This document shows, piece by piece, positions 1-6,680 of a DNA stretch of 30,831 nt. The notes beneath the pieces were generated by a model. That model searched no databases, had not been told where the DNA came from, and saw nothing but the letters and a program-made list of their open reading frames with translations. Source of the DNA: a virus; the IMG/VR virus record IMGVR_UViG_3300042465_003302, positions 1 through 30,831 of that record; one strand, 5' to 3'. The first letter of the stretch is position 1. Every line of letters starts with the position of its first letter. The position numbers and the translations under genes are program-made.

Positions 1-174
1 CTTCTGCATCCCCCAGCCCATCGCCGCGACCTTCTGCACCACCGCATTGCTCGTGCGATACGGGAACATGGTTTGCGCCATCTGTTCGGCCGTCATCATG
101 GCCCTCGCGCCCCGCTCGAGGGCTTCGAGTTCGGCGGGCGTCCACGGTCGGTAATTCTGCCCCTTCGCTTTCAT
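1..174 (-). CDS. GcrA/SANT-like DNA-binding protein, 3' end cut by window
   Basis: The reading frame starts at an ATG at 174-172 and stays open to base 1, so only 58 N-terminal residues are visible and the stop lies outside. The ATG overlaps the stop of the CHAP gene (ATGA), which fixes the start. The visible part has a basic N-terminus, then a WTPAELEALE helix at residues 11-20, a second helix MTAEQMAQTM at 27-36, and a third RTSNAVVQKV helix ending in MGWG. This tri-helical pattern resembles the N-terminal DNA-binding part of GcrA-type regulators and SANT/Myb-like phage proteins. From the family I infer DNA binding and perhaps a role in transcription. A truncated view prevents any statement about the C-terminal part. 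Alternative: another winged or tri-helical DNA-binding fold. Confidence 0.55.
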   Translation of the reverse strand, partial: MKAKGQNYRPWTPAELEALERGARAMMTAEQMAQTMFPYRTSNAVVQKVAAMGWGMQK

Positions 175-677
175 GCGGCTCCGGCGTCAGTCCATCGGAT
201 TAAACGGTCCTTGGCGGTCAGCGTTCGGGTCTTACTCCACACGAGCCAGCCGTCACGCTCGCCGGCGCCGCTCGTGTTGCCTTCCAACGTGGTCACGGTC
301 TTGCCATCGGCGGCGACACTCACCACGAGCCCGATATGTGCCCATCGTCCGAGCTTTGGGTACCAGAGCGCGAAGAGGTCGCCGCGCTTGGCTGGGGTCT
401 TGGTCGCCACGAGGCGGCATCCGGCGTCCTTGGCCCACTCACAGATTGCCACCACGCTCGCCGATGGTTTCACGGGCCATTGCGCGCCCAGTGCGGTCGC
501 GCCCACGTCGGTCACCCATGCCGCGCACCACGGGGCGCCCTTGGCAAAGCCGACGCGCTTCAAGACGCGCTCCACGTACGGGCCGCTGTTCGTGCCTGGG
601 GGGCTCTCGCCCGCGCCGAGCGTGGCCTGCGCCACACGGATCACGAGGTCGATCGGGGCAATCGTTACGGGCGCCAT
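171..677 (-). CDS. CHAP-domain endolysin (peptidoglycan amidase/endopeptidase)
   Basis: 168 residues. A CHAP cysteine peptidase would cut peptide bonds or the amide bond of peptidoglycan at lysis. The expected catalytic elements are in order: Cys51 in GAPWCAAWV, a GDLFALW strand at 99-105, His114 in WAHIGLV, and EGN at 132-134 as the third position, followed by a terminal WLVWSKTR strand. The protein is little more than the catalytic domain; no cell-wall-binding domain or signal peptide is present, so release probably depends on the holin-like proteins upstream. The start at 677 (MAPVTIAPID) overlaps the preceding gene by 13 bases; in-frame codons further upstream give an arginine-rich, non-homologous leader and were rejected. 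Its stop overlaps the next ATG. Confidence 0.85.
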   Translation of the reverse strand: MAPVTIAPIDLVIRVAQATLGAGESPPGTNSGPYVERVLKRVGFAKGAPWCAAWVTDVGATALGAQWPVKPSASVVAICEWAKDAGCRLVATKTPAKRGDLFALWYPKLGRWAHIGLVVSVAADGKTVTTLEGNTSGAGERDGWLVWSKTRTLTAKDRLIRWTDAGAA

Positions 678-1111
678 GTCGCCACCGTGTCCCAGAGTGT
701 CCGCGGCGTGAAGGCGTTGGCCCGCGTCGGCTGCAACGGAATCCCCGCCGCCATCAGCGCGCCGGCCGCCAGTTCCGAACAGAACCAGCGCCGCGTGGAG
801 AAGCGCCGCGCCGGCCGCCCGAGCCACCACGACAGCAGGACGCCCACGTGATCGTAGCCGGCGCCGACCTTCGAGAACGCGAAGCCGTGCGCCGCCGCGG
901 CACTGCCCGCTGGCACCGGCACCACCGTCCATTGCCCCGACGCGAGCAGGTCGACCGTGTTGAGCGCGTGGACGCCCGTGCCGCTCGTGGCTTCGACCGC
1001 CCGATCGCCGAAGATCAGCGCCACGTGGACCGGCGCCCCCGTGACGCGGGCGATCACGTCCGACACCCGTGATTCGACGTTATGCCGGAAGGCGAGCGCG
1101 AAGGGCGTCAT
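665..1111 (-). CDS. Permuted NlpC/P60 (YiiX/DUF830-like) papain-fold enzyme
   Basis: 148 residues. The order of motifs matches circularly permuted NlpC/P60 enzymes: an early histidine strand PVHVALIF (His29), a short turn, a glutamate/alanine pair in RAVEA (Glu40), then the nucleophile helix late in the chain at RRWFCSELAAGAL (Cys111). In canonical NlpC/P60 proteins the Cys comes first, so the order argues for the permuted YiiX-like group. Members act as amidases, peptidases or thioesterases on peptidoglycan or lipids; the precise substrate is not predictable. It is linked by ATGA to the two-TM protein upstream and overlaps the CHAP gene downstream, so a role in lysis or envelope degradation is likely. 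There is no signal peptide. Confidence 0.7.
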   Translation of the reverse strand: MTPFALAFRHNVESRVSDVIARVTGAPVHVALIFGDRAVEATSGTGVHALNTVDLLASGQWTVVPVPAGSAAAAHGFAFSKVGAGYDHVGVLLSWWLGRPARRFSTRRWFCSELAAGALMAAGIPLQPTRANAFTPRTLWDTVATWRP

Positions 1112-1461
1112 GCGGGGTCGATCCCCTTCGCGGTGTCGCGCCGCTTCGCGATGGCGTCACTCGCCGCGCGGATCACATCGGCGGCGTTCACGGTGACGTT
1201 CGTCGTGTCTGTCTGTTGCATCGCCTCCGTACGCCGTGCGGCCGCGCCGAGATAGCCCTTGAGCCCGAAGCCTGCCCCGACGACGCCGAAGCCGAAGGAC
1301 CACACGTACCACGGCGGCACCTGGCGCAGCTCGACGACGATCGCATAGAGCGTGACGCCGAAGAACCAGAGCGCGGTAAACGTCACGAGTTTGTTGAACG
1401 CAAGCTCGCCTTTTCCGTTGCCGAAGCCCGTGACCTCGATGACCGACCCGAGGCGCGTCAC
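1108..1461 (-). CDS. Two-TM membrane protein, probable holin
   Basis: 117 residues, starting at a GTG that overlaps the preceding stop (GTGA). Two hydrophobic segments are visible, about residues 25-45 (LVTFTALWFFGVTLYAIVVE) and 50-72 (PWYVWSFGFGVVGAGFGLKG), followed by a polar, charged C-terminal tail with Asn/Asp and Lys/Arg. Size, topology and position directly before two lysis enzymes fit a class II-like holin or holin-associated protein. No specific holin family is recognised with certainty. It pairs with the upstream TM/coiled-coil gene, so either could be the pore former and the other a regulator. The function is inferred mainly from context. Confidence 0.55.
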   Translation of the reverse strand: MTRLGSVIEVTGFGNGKGELAFNKLVTFTALWFFGVTLYAIVVELRQVPPWYVWSFGFGVVGAGFGLKGYLGAAARRTEAMQQTDTTNVTVNAADVIRAASDAIAKRRDTAKGIDPA

Positions 1462-1850
1462 TTGACCACCCGCCGCGCCTTCGTCGCTCGAATCGGCACG
1501 GCCTGCTTGATGTCGCGCAGTTCCACATCGTGGCCGTCGAGCCGCGCGCCGTGCTCACTCAGCTTCTCGCCGTGCTGGTGCTGCTCTTTGCGAAGATCCG
1601 CCACCAGTTCGTGAATCCCGTCGAACGCGTCGCGGTTCTCACCTTGCGACTTCGCCAACGCTTGCGTGTTCGCTTCCGTGGCGTCGATGGTGCGCTCGAG
1701 CGAGTGCGTCAGCTTCGTCACCGCCGGTTCGACTTTTGTCTTATGGTGGTTGCCGAGAATCCACGCGCCCACGGCAATCAGCGCGCCACCGCCCGTCACG
1801 AAGATGCCGATGATGCTGGCGGTCAGGACGGCAATATCTTGAAACGTCAT
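1458..1850 (-). CDS. Membrane-anchored coiled-coil protein (holin-associated, XhlA-like topology)
   Basis: 130 residues. The N-terminus holds one strong TM segment (about residues 8-33, IAVLTASIIGIFVTGGGALI and onwards). It is followed by a long helical, charged stretch (about 40-115) with heptad-like spacing of hydrophobics, His- and Glu-rich, consistent with a coiled coil. The tail is basic (RATKARRVVK). The layout of one TM plus a coiled coil beside a two-TM holin candidate resembles hemolysin XhlA-type or antiholin-like partners, though no signature residue proves it. Start and stop overlap both neighbours by four bases (ATGA with the sigma-factor gene, GTGA with the holin candidate), so expression is coupled. 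Alternative: an inner-membrane structural protein of the tail or lysis complex. Confidence 0.5.
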   Translation of the reverse strand: MTFQDIAVLTASIIGIFVTGGGALIAVGAWILGNHHKTKVEPAVTKLTHSLERTIDATEANTQALAKSQGENRDAFDGIHELVADLRKEQHQHGEKLSEHGARLDGHDVELRDIKQAVPIRATKARRVVK

Positions 1851-2512
1851 CGAGAACCCTGGGTGAAGCGTGACGGTGCGAGCGGAATGTCAAAGAGCCG
1901 TGCGGTCCCGATGTCGAAGTAGCCCGCAAGTCGTGCGTGAACCGAGAGCGTGGGGTGGCGCTCCTCCAGGCGGTGATACGCCACGGCAAGCCGCTGCCGG
2001 GCGCGATAGAGGCGCATCTTCATGGCGTCGGCGGTAGTGCCGAACTGCAGGGCGAGCGCGGCCACGCTGCGCCCGTGAAACACCTGCAACACGAGCGGAC
2101 GGCGCATCGCGTCGGGCAGCGTCCGCACGGCCGCGCGGAGCTGTTCGCCGTCGGCGGTCGCGATGAGATGCGCCAGCGCATCCGGCGCGTCGTCGGCAAA
2201 GGCGGCCATCGTGCGCGCGCCGAGCGGCCCCGTCACTTCCGGCCGTCGCGCTTGGGCCTTACAGCGGTCGCGGAACACATTGCGCGCCACGACGGCGGCG
2301 AAGTGCCCCGGATGCGCGGGCACGACATCGACGCCCCAGCACCGCACGACGGTCTGTTGCGCCACGTCGTCGAGCGTGTCGGCGTCGGGCCGATAGCGCT
2401 GCACCGCCCGACGCGCGGTCGCGTTGAGCACGGGCGCCAGGCGGTCCCAGTCGTTTGCGAGCCACCACGCACGCATGGCCGCGGCGGTCGGCGTGCGCGT
2501 GGCCGTGGTCAT
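1847..2512 (-). CDS. Phage-encoded ECF-type RNA polymerase sigma factor
   Basis: 221 residues. Region 2 is seen at about residues 28-88: LDDVAQQTVVRCWG is the acidic helix that meets the polymerase coiled coil and FAAVVARNVFRDRCKAQ is the -10-binding helix. Region 4 follows at about 121-178: LRAAVRTLPDAMRRPLVLQV, the turn VAALALQFGTT, and the recognition helix ADAMKMRLYRARQRL. There is no region 1 or 3, which places it in the ECF-like, two-domain class. A C-terminal extension of about 40 residues (ARLAGYFDIGTARLFDIP) is unlike typical ECFs. Both ends overlap neighbours by ATGA, so it is translated as part of the tail/lysis operon. It may redirect host polymerase to late promoters, but no cognate promoter could be identified by eye. 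An anti-sigma factor is not visible nearby. Confidence 0.8.
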   Translation of the reverse strand: MTTATRTPTAAAMRAWWLANDWDRLAPVLNATARRAVQRYRPDADTLDDVAQQTVVRCWGVDVVPAHPGHFAAVVARNVFRDRCKAQARRPEVTGPLGARTMAAFADDAPDALAHLIATADGEQLRAAVRTLPDAMRRPLVLQVFHGRSVAALALQFGTTADAMKMRLYRARQRLAVAYHRLEERHPTLSVHARLAGYFDIGTARLFDIPLAPSRFTQGSR

Positions 2513-2694
2513 GCCACCATCCCGAGCGGGATGTCCGTATAGTCATCGAGGAAGTCGACGCCCTCGCGCAGCGCGGCGCCGAGCGCCCCGCGCCACTGCT
2601 CCACGCGAATGCAGCCGGTCGCGTACGCGACGCCGTCGTAGCTCCACGACAGCGCGACAAACCCCGCGACCTGTTCGACCGCGACGAGGGTCAT
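2509..2694 (-). CDS. Hypothetical protein, 61 aa
   Basis: The ATG at 2694 shares one base with the stop of the exported-protein gene (TGATG), and the stop overlaps the sigma-factor ATG by four bases, so the small frame is held firmly in the operon. The sequence starts with MTLVAVEQVAGFVALSWSYD, contains one Cys and two Trp, and ends in an acidic stretch DFLDDYTDIP. It looks like a short alternating beta/alpha protein rather than a membrane protein. I do not recognise a family. Its position directly before the sigma factor makes a regulatory partner (for example an anti-sigma) conceivable, but nothing in the sequence shows this. Confidence 0.6.
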   Translation of the reverse strand: MTLVAVEQVAGFVALSWSYDGVAYATGCIRVEQWRGALGAALREGVDFLDDYTDIPLGMVA

Positions 2695-3362
2695 CACGAG
2701 GATCGCTCCGACTGGTAGCGCGCCCGCACCGGCTCGCACGCGAGCGGGTCGCTGCGGAGCAGGATGACGGCGCCCGTGTATCGGTTCTTCAACAGCCAGC
2801 ACGTCGGCACCGTGTACCCAAACTCGACGAGCGACTGCGGCGAACGCCCGGTCGTTCGAAGACTGTCGACGCGGTACGGATCGCCTGCGCGTCGGCGTGT
2901 GGCCCAGTCGCCGAACGTCAACCGGCTGCCGGTCTGCGGGAACGTGTCGTTGAACGCCAGCTCGTCCGCGTTCGGCGCCCGACACCGGATCGCCAGTGCG
3001 GACGCCCCCGCCGCACTGGACTCCGTGCCCCGGTCGGCGATCACCGCCGCCCGCACCGTCATCCTCGACGGGCACGTCGGCTTCGCAACGCGTAGCGTGT
3101 CACGCCCGCCGGTGCGTACCCGCGCCGTCGTCGGCACATACTCGCCCGCCAGCGCCACGCGGTACCGCGTCGGGCATCCGCCGGCATCGCAGCGCTTCGT
3201 CCACGCGATCACCACGTCGACGCTATCACGCGCCACCACCGCAACGCGCGGCGTCAGCGTCGACAACGACACCACTGGCGGCGGCAGTACGCGCGTGAGA
3301 CTGGACGCGGTCATCGCCACGGTGCACAGCGCAAGGCCCGCGCCCAGCCACACGCGGCGCAT
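2694..3362 (-). CDS. Hypothetical exported protein with N-terminal signal/anchor
   Basis: 222 residues. The N-terminus (MRRVWLGAGLALCTVAMTAS) has two arginines and a hydrophobic core, a typical Sec signal or signal anchor. The Cys at position 13 lacks a proper lipobox because the preceding residue is Leu. The mature part is Thr/Val/Arg-rich with beta-strand character. A first domain (about 30-125) resembles a fibronectin-III-like beta sandwich with Cys pairs (RCDAGGC, PTC, IRC). The C-terminal half (130-222) has an aromatic stretch and two more cysteines (TCWLLKN, LACEP). Export of a phage late protein is unusual; a periplasmic role in lysis or superinfection exclusion is possible but unproven. 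Start overlaps the previous stop by one base (TAATG). Confidence 0.6.
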   Translation of the reverse strand: MRRVWLGAGLALCTVAMTASSLTRVLPPPVVSLSTLTPRVAVVARDSVDVVIAWTKRCDAGGCPTRYRVALAGEYVPTTARVRTGGRDTLRVAKPTCPSRMTVRAAVIADRGTESSAAGASALAIRCRAPNADELAFNDTFPQTGSRLTFGDWATRRRAGDPYRVDSLRTTGRSPQSLVEFGYTVPTCWLLKNRYTGAVILLRSDPLACEPVRARYQSERSS

Positions 3363-3724
3363 TACTCGACCACCGGGACCGGCGTGTCCTGCACGTCGGC
3401 GGTCGCGTCGGCGAGGCCATCGTTGGCGGCCTTGAGATCGGCGAGCGCCTGCGCCAGTTCGGCGTCCACGTTCGGCAGTGCGGCCACCTTCGCTTCAAGC
3501 GCCGCAATCGCCGCCGCGACGGCTTCCTGCTTGGCGTCGATGGATGCCTGCAGATCGGTGACGAGGGCCGCCGTGCGGGCGGTCTCGGCGGTCAGTTGTT
3601 CCAGCGCGTTTTCGATCATCGTGAGTCTCCGGGAAAAGGACCGACGCCGCGTGCCGGCATCGGGGTGGGGTTCGTCAAAGGCCGCGACCAGCGCCGCGAG
3701 CAGCGCCCGTTGCGTCGTGGTCAT
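3362..3724 (-). CDS. Coiled-coil protein, start uncertain (120 or 85 aa)
   Basis: The frame is open from an ATG at 3724 that overlaps the preceding stop (ATGA), giving 120 residues. An internal ATG at 3619 is preceded by GGAG at seven bases, a much better ribosome site, and yields an 85-residue protein starting MIENALEQLTAETARTAALV. From that point the sequence is an almost uninterrupted amphipathic helix of Ala, Leu, Glu, Asp and Lys with heptad spacing, ending in an unstructured PVPVVE tail. The extra 35 upstream residues (MTTTQRALLAALVAAFDEPH, then an Arg/Ser-rich stretch) are compositionally different. The gene follows the spike-base-like protein and may encode a trimeric stalk or assembly factor of the tail tip; no family is recognised. 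Confidence 0.65.
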   Translation of the reverse strand: MTTTQRALLAALVAAFDEPHPDAGTRRRSFSRRLTMIENALEQLTAETARTAALVTDLQASIDAKQEAVAAAIAALEAKVAALPNVDAELAQALADLKAANDGLADATADVQDTPVPVVE

Positions 3725-3993
3725 CCGCCGTAGACGGCGATCAGGCCGGTGGCGGTCGTGCCCGTGCTGAGCACCGTCTTCGCCTGCACGGGGAAGAACC
3801 CAACGGGCACGTTCGTAAACGTCACCGCAGACGTATCGTCGGCGAGGATCACGGCCACGTGGCCCGTGACGCCGACCCAGATGCCGCGCGTGACGGCGGT
3901 CAGTTCGTTGGTGTCGTGTGGCGTGATCGCCCCGGCTTTGCGCGGGGCCGACGTGGACTGTTGCGCGCTGGAGATGGTGTCGATGGCAGGCAT
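3721..3993 (-). CDS. Spike-base-like protein (GTA Rcc01079-type family)
   Basis: 90 residues, all beta in appearance. It carries the pattern of a small virion family in which an ITPHDTNEL segment is followed by TRGIWVGVTGHVAVILADD, a VTFTNVPVGFFPVQAKTVL stretch and a terminal GTTATGLIAVYGG. I recognise this layout from proteins annotated as spike base proteins after the Rhodobacter gene transfer agent. They form a small disc or base at a tail or head spike. It is placed between the discoidin-domain protein and a coiled-coil protein, in keeping with a base that holds a fibre. The start is an ATG with an 11-base gap after the discoidin gene; the stop overlaps the next ATG. Confidence 0.6.
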   Translation of the reverse strand: MPAIDTISSAQQSTSAPRKAGAITPHDTNELTAVTRGIWVGVTGHVAVILADDTSAVTFTNVPVGFFPVQAKTVLSTGTTATGLIAVYGG

Positions 3994-4004
3994 AGTCGTG
4001 TGGG

Positions 4005-4916
4005 CTAGAGTCCGAGGGGGAGTCCGATCGAGAGCGGGGCGAGCAACGGCGAACCACCGTCTGCCGGTGGCGGGGTAGGGTTCGTGAACGTGCGGGGGAC
4101 ACCCATCGTCCAGCCCGTCTTATTGGTTTCGGTCCACACCGACGCAAACGTTGTGTTGTCGGACGATGTGAGCATCTCGAAATCTTTTGGAGACTGCGTG
4201 GTGGCATCACCACTATCACTGCGCGGGGTGATGGTGACTTCCGCGAGGTAGGCTACCGCCACCGGTAGCTGAAAAATGATGTCCGCGTCACCGAAGCTCA
4301 CCCAGTACGTCGCCGCGTTCGCGTCTACCAAGAGCGAGTCTGACGCGTCTTGTCTCGACGCATTCACCGCGAGCCCGAGGATATTGCTCCCGCTCGCGGT
4401 GTCCGAGGCGGCGACTTCGCCGATCGTCGTCGCCGCGTGTCCGTTGTTGTCCGTGATATTCAGCTTCACGAACCGGATCTTGTCGGTATCTACGGTCGGG
4501 TCATATGGGTAGAACGTGCGGACTTGGGAGGCGAGCCACGCCCGCTGCTTCCATACACCCCTATCGGTCCACGACGATCCATCGTTCGATGCTTGAACAA
4601 CGGCCGTGTACGGGTTGCGGGTAGTATTCGACCCCGTCGCAGTCCATGTGATCTTCTTGATATCCTTCGCGGACGCGAACTGGTACCCGAGCGCCCACGG
4701 GCCACCGTTCTGACTCGTCCAGTAGGTGCCGGTGTTGCCGTCGAATGCTGAAGCGGGGACTTCACCGCCGCCGAGATCACCGCTCGCGAATGCGGTGCCT
4801 CCGCTACACACATTCGAGCCACCTACGCTCTCGTGCATGGTGAGCTCAGCGCACTGTATGTATGGGTCACTCCCGTTCGCTGTGATGTAGACACGCCAGT
4901 GCGTAAACGCGGCCAT
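4005..4916 (-). CDS. Tail adhesin with two F5/8-type C (discoidin) domains
   Basis: 303 residues. Domain 1 (about 4-140) shows the discoidin hallmark: HWRVYITANGSD, ECM-like ligand loops, AFDGNTGTYWTSQNGGPWAL, then KKITWTATGSN and VVQASNDGSSWTDRGVW. Domain 2 (about 150-285) repeats the pattern in degenerate form: SLLVDANAATYWVSF, VAYLAEVTITPR, PKDFEMLTSSDNTTFASVW. Such galactose-binding-like folds bind surface sugars, so this is a probable receptor-binding or host-adhesion protein on the tail tip. It ends in a Pro/Gly-rich segment and a hydrophobic LAPLSIGLPLGL. The chosen start MAAFTHW at 4916 lies two bases after the spanin stop; the longer frame upstream reads through the spanin gene and was rejected. 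Base composition is less GC-rich than the head genes. Confidence 0.75.
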   Translation of the reverse strand: MAAFTHWRVYITANGSDPYIQCAELTMHESVGGSNVCSGGTAFASGDLGGGEVPASAFDGNTGTYWTSQNGGPWALGYQFASAKDIKKITWTATGSNTTRNPYTAVVQASNDGSSWTDRGVWKQRAWLASQVRTFYPYDPTVDTDKIRFVKLNITDNNGHAATTIGEVAASDTASGSNILGLAVNASRQDASDSLLVDANAATYWVSFGDADIIFQLPVAVAYLAEVTITPRSDSGDATTQSPKDFEMLTSSDNTTFASVWTETNKTGWTMGVPRTFTNPTPPPADGGSPLLAPLSIGLPLGL

Positions 4917-4917
4917 G

Positions 4918-5445
4918 CTACCGCCCTCCGAAGAATGCAAGAAGAGCGGCCAGCGCAGCGCCGCCAAGTGATTGCGTGCGGGTCCAACGCTTTCGAAGCG
5001 TACGCACCGTGTCGCTCTTCGCGACGATGGTGAGCCGTAGCGCGGTGTCGCGTTCGGCCCACGCCGTGCGCTCCGTCAGCACGCTGGCCTTGAGCGCCGC
5101 GCAATCGTTTGTGAGCGTGGTGCAGGCGTTGAGCGCCTTCGCAACCTCGGGGAACTGCACGCGCACCGTGTCGTGCACCTGTTCGATCAGCGTGTCCACA
5201 GTAGCGATCTGTTTCGTCACGCGCTTGACAATGGTATCAGTGCGCGCCACAACGCGGTCGACGGTGTCCACGCGCACGATCTGCGCGGCCTTGGTCAGTG
5301 CCGCCGTGTAGCCTGCGGTGTATTTCGACTGCCCGTAGCCTACGACCGTCACCCACAGCGCGACGACGATGGCGATGCCCACCAGTCCGAACCAGATGTC
5401 GGATGGGATGCGCTTCAGGAACGCGAGGATCGAGAGAAAGGTCAT
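4918..5445 (-). CDS. Rz-like inner-membrane spanin (i-spanin) candidate
   Basis: 175 residues. An N-terminal TM segment (about 17-38, DIWFGLVGIAIVVALWVTVV) is followed by a long periplasm-type helical region with regular valine/leucine spacing and many Asp-Thr-Val units (about 50-155), including three cysteines-containing turns (ALNACTTLTNDCAALK). A weakly hydrophobic C-terminus (SLGGAALAALLAFFGG) could be a second membrane contact. The TM plus coiled-coil layout and the size match Rz-type spanins, which bridge inner and outer membranes in Gram-negative hosts. An Rz1-like outer-membrane lipoprotein was looked for in the overlapping frames and not found. Location between two adhesin genes rather than beside the endolysin is unusual. 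Alternative: a membrane-anchored tail assembly factor. Confidence 0.5.
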   Translation of the reverse strand: MTFLSILAFLKRIPSDIWFGLVGIAIVVALWVTVVGYGQSKYTAGYTAALTKAAQIVRVDTVDRVVARTDTIVKRVTKQIATVDTLIEQVHDTVRVQFPEVAKALNACTTLTNDCAALKASVLTERTAWAERDTALRLTIVAKSDTVRTLRKRWTRTQSLGGAALAALLAFFGGR

Positions 5446-5469
5446 GTGGGGAGGTCGTAGAGGGTGGGA

Positions 5470-6474
5470 TCATGCGGGAATCCCGAACACCGTGGAGTCC
5501 GTGTCCATCGAAAACCGCCACAGCCACACATACGGGTCGCCGCTCGCGACATTCTCTGGGTAGTTGTAGTTGAAAATCTGGACGTATGAATCGTTCGGCG
5601 TCGATGCGTCGATGGTGAACGTCTGGTCTTCCCACAGCACAGGATCGGCACATGGAGTGTTGAGGTACATGCGAATTCGGCGTTCGGTCGTGCTGGGACG
5701 CGACACCCGAACTGTCAGCGCGACTGGCTCACCGACACACAACGGCGAATCTTCAAACCGCCCGAGGTCGATGGACGTTGAAGGGTTCGGAAACGTCGCG
5801 CTTCCGCTGTCGATAGAGTCGAGATACAGGCGGTCGTTCCGCACGTAGAGCATGGTGTTGTACTCAGCGGACGAAAATATTGAGAAACCAGCACCGGCAT
5901 CCGAGGCCGACATCGGCCCGCCATCTTCAAACTGCCACACGTCGCCAATTGCGAACTCCATAATCATCTGGAACGTGTAGTCTTCTGCTGTGAACTCAAC
6001 CGGATCGACACCCGCCATGTAATCCATGAAGGAGAACGATAGGTATATCTGCTCCAGCCCCGTTGCGGGATACCCAGACCCGTAGCGCCCGCGCAGCGCG
6101 GGTTGCGAGCTCCACATCTTCGTGTCATCGAAGATCACACTAGTACCAAAATCATACGACCCGTAATCCCAGAACGGACTCGACACGTTATCCATCCATG
6201 CGATCGCATCGGCCAGTGTCGGACCGAATTCACCCACGCCGTTGTCGTAGAACATCATCTCGGTGACGCGAGCACACCCTCCATCGCAGGGGGGGACATC
6301 AGGGCACCGCGACGACGGATCACCGCGCAGGTACGCCAGCGCCGTCATGTGCCCGAGCACGGCGTCGGTTGCCCCGTCGCCGCTTTCGGTGACCAGACGC
6401 AGCTGCGCGTCGGCCACGTTCACGGGCACGAAGAAGCAGCCCTCAATAAATCCGGCCGCGTCAATCGGGATCAT
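5470..6474 (-). CDS. Receptor-binding/tail-fibre protein with duplicated N-terminal domain and LamG-like module
   Basis: 334 residues. Residues 1-63 (MIPIDAAGFIEGCFFVPV to RCPDVPP) are 60 percent identical without gaps to the separate 69-aa protein encoded just upstream, so this is a tandem duplicate fused to a new body. The body (about 80-334) looks like a concanavalin-A/LamG jelly roll: SYDFGTSVIFDDTKMWSSQP, FTAEDYTFQMIMEFAIGD, LYVRNDRLYLDSIDSG, EPVALTVRVSR, RRIRMYLN, and a final Trp-rich strand. Such modules bind glycans, so a receptor-binding role is likely. GC is about 47-52 percent in lines I counted (5821-5880, 5941-6000), well below the head genes, consistent with horizontal exchange. 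The ATG overlaps the previous stop (ATGA); the longer frame upstream reads into that gene and is rejected. Confidence 0.7.
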   Translation of the reverse strand: MIPIDAAGFIEGCFFVPVNVADAQLRLVTESGDGATDAVLGHMTALAYLRGDPSSRCPDVPPCDGGCARVTEMMFYDNGVGEFGPTLADAIAWMDNVSSPFWDYGSYDFGTSVIFDDTKMWSSQPALRGRYGSGYPATGLEQIYLSFSFMDYMAGVDPVEFTAEDYTFQMIMEFAIGDVWQFEDGGPMSASDAGAGFSIFSSAEYNTMLYVRNDRLYLDSIDSGSATFPNPSTSIDLGRFEDSPLCVGEPVALTVRVSRPSTTERRIRMYLNTPCADPVLWEDQTFTIDASTPNDSYVQIFNYNYPENVASGDPYVWLWRFSMDTDSTVFGIPA

Positions 6475-6680
6475 GGAGGCGGCACCACAATCGGAGGCGG
6501 GACATCGGGGCACCGCGCCGTGGGATCTTTGCGACGGTACAGCAGCGCCGTCAGGTGTCCCAACACCGAATCGGTGGCGTCGTCGCCGCCTGCCGTGACC
6601 ACACGCACGCGCGCGATGCCCGTTGCGGCAGGCGCGAAGTAATCACCGCGAATGAATCCCGCTGCATCGAGCGGCATCAT
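6471..6680 (-). CDS. Small tail-tip protein, single copy of duplicated domain
   Basis: 69 residues, starting at ATGATG overlapping the upstream stop (ATGA) and ending with ATGA into the fibre gene. It consists of one compact domain (DAAGFIRGDYFAPAATGIAR, then GDDATDSVLGHLTALLYRR, then DPTARCPDVPPP) and a Pro/Val tail. The same domain heads the following 334-aa protein. I do not recognise a named family; by analogy with modular fibres the domain is probably a virion-attachment or trimerisation element, with this protein acting as a stand-alone copy or chaperone. It may also be a remnant left by exchange of receptor-binding modules. Confidence 0.65.
   Translation of the reverse strand: MMPLDAAGFIRGDYFAPAATGIARVRVVTAGGDDATDSVLGHLTALLYRRKDPTARCPDVPPPIVVPPP

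Noticed and set aside
2694-3362. Lipoprotein call for the exported protein
   Set aside because: The residue before the candidate cysteine is Leu, which does not fit a lipobox.
4918-5445. Rz1-type outer-membrane spanin nested in the Rz-like gene
   Set aside because: Alternative frames contain no signal peptide with a lipobox cysteine.
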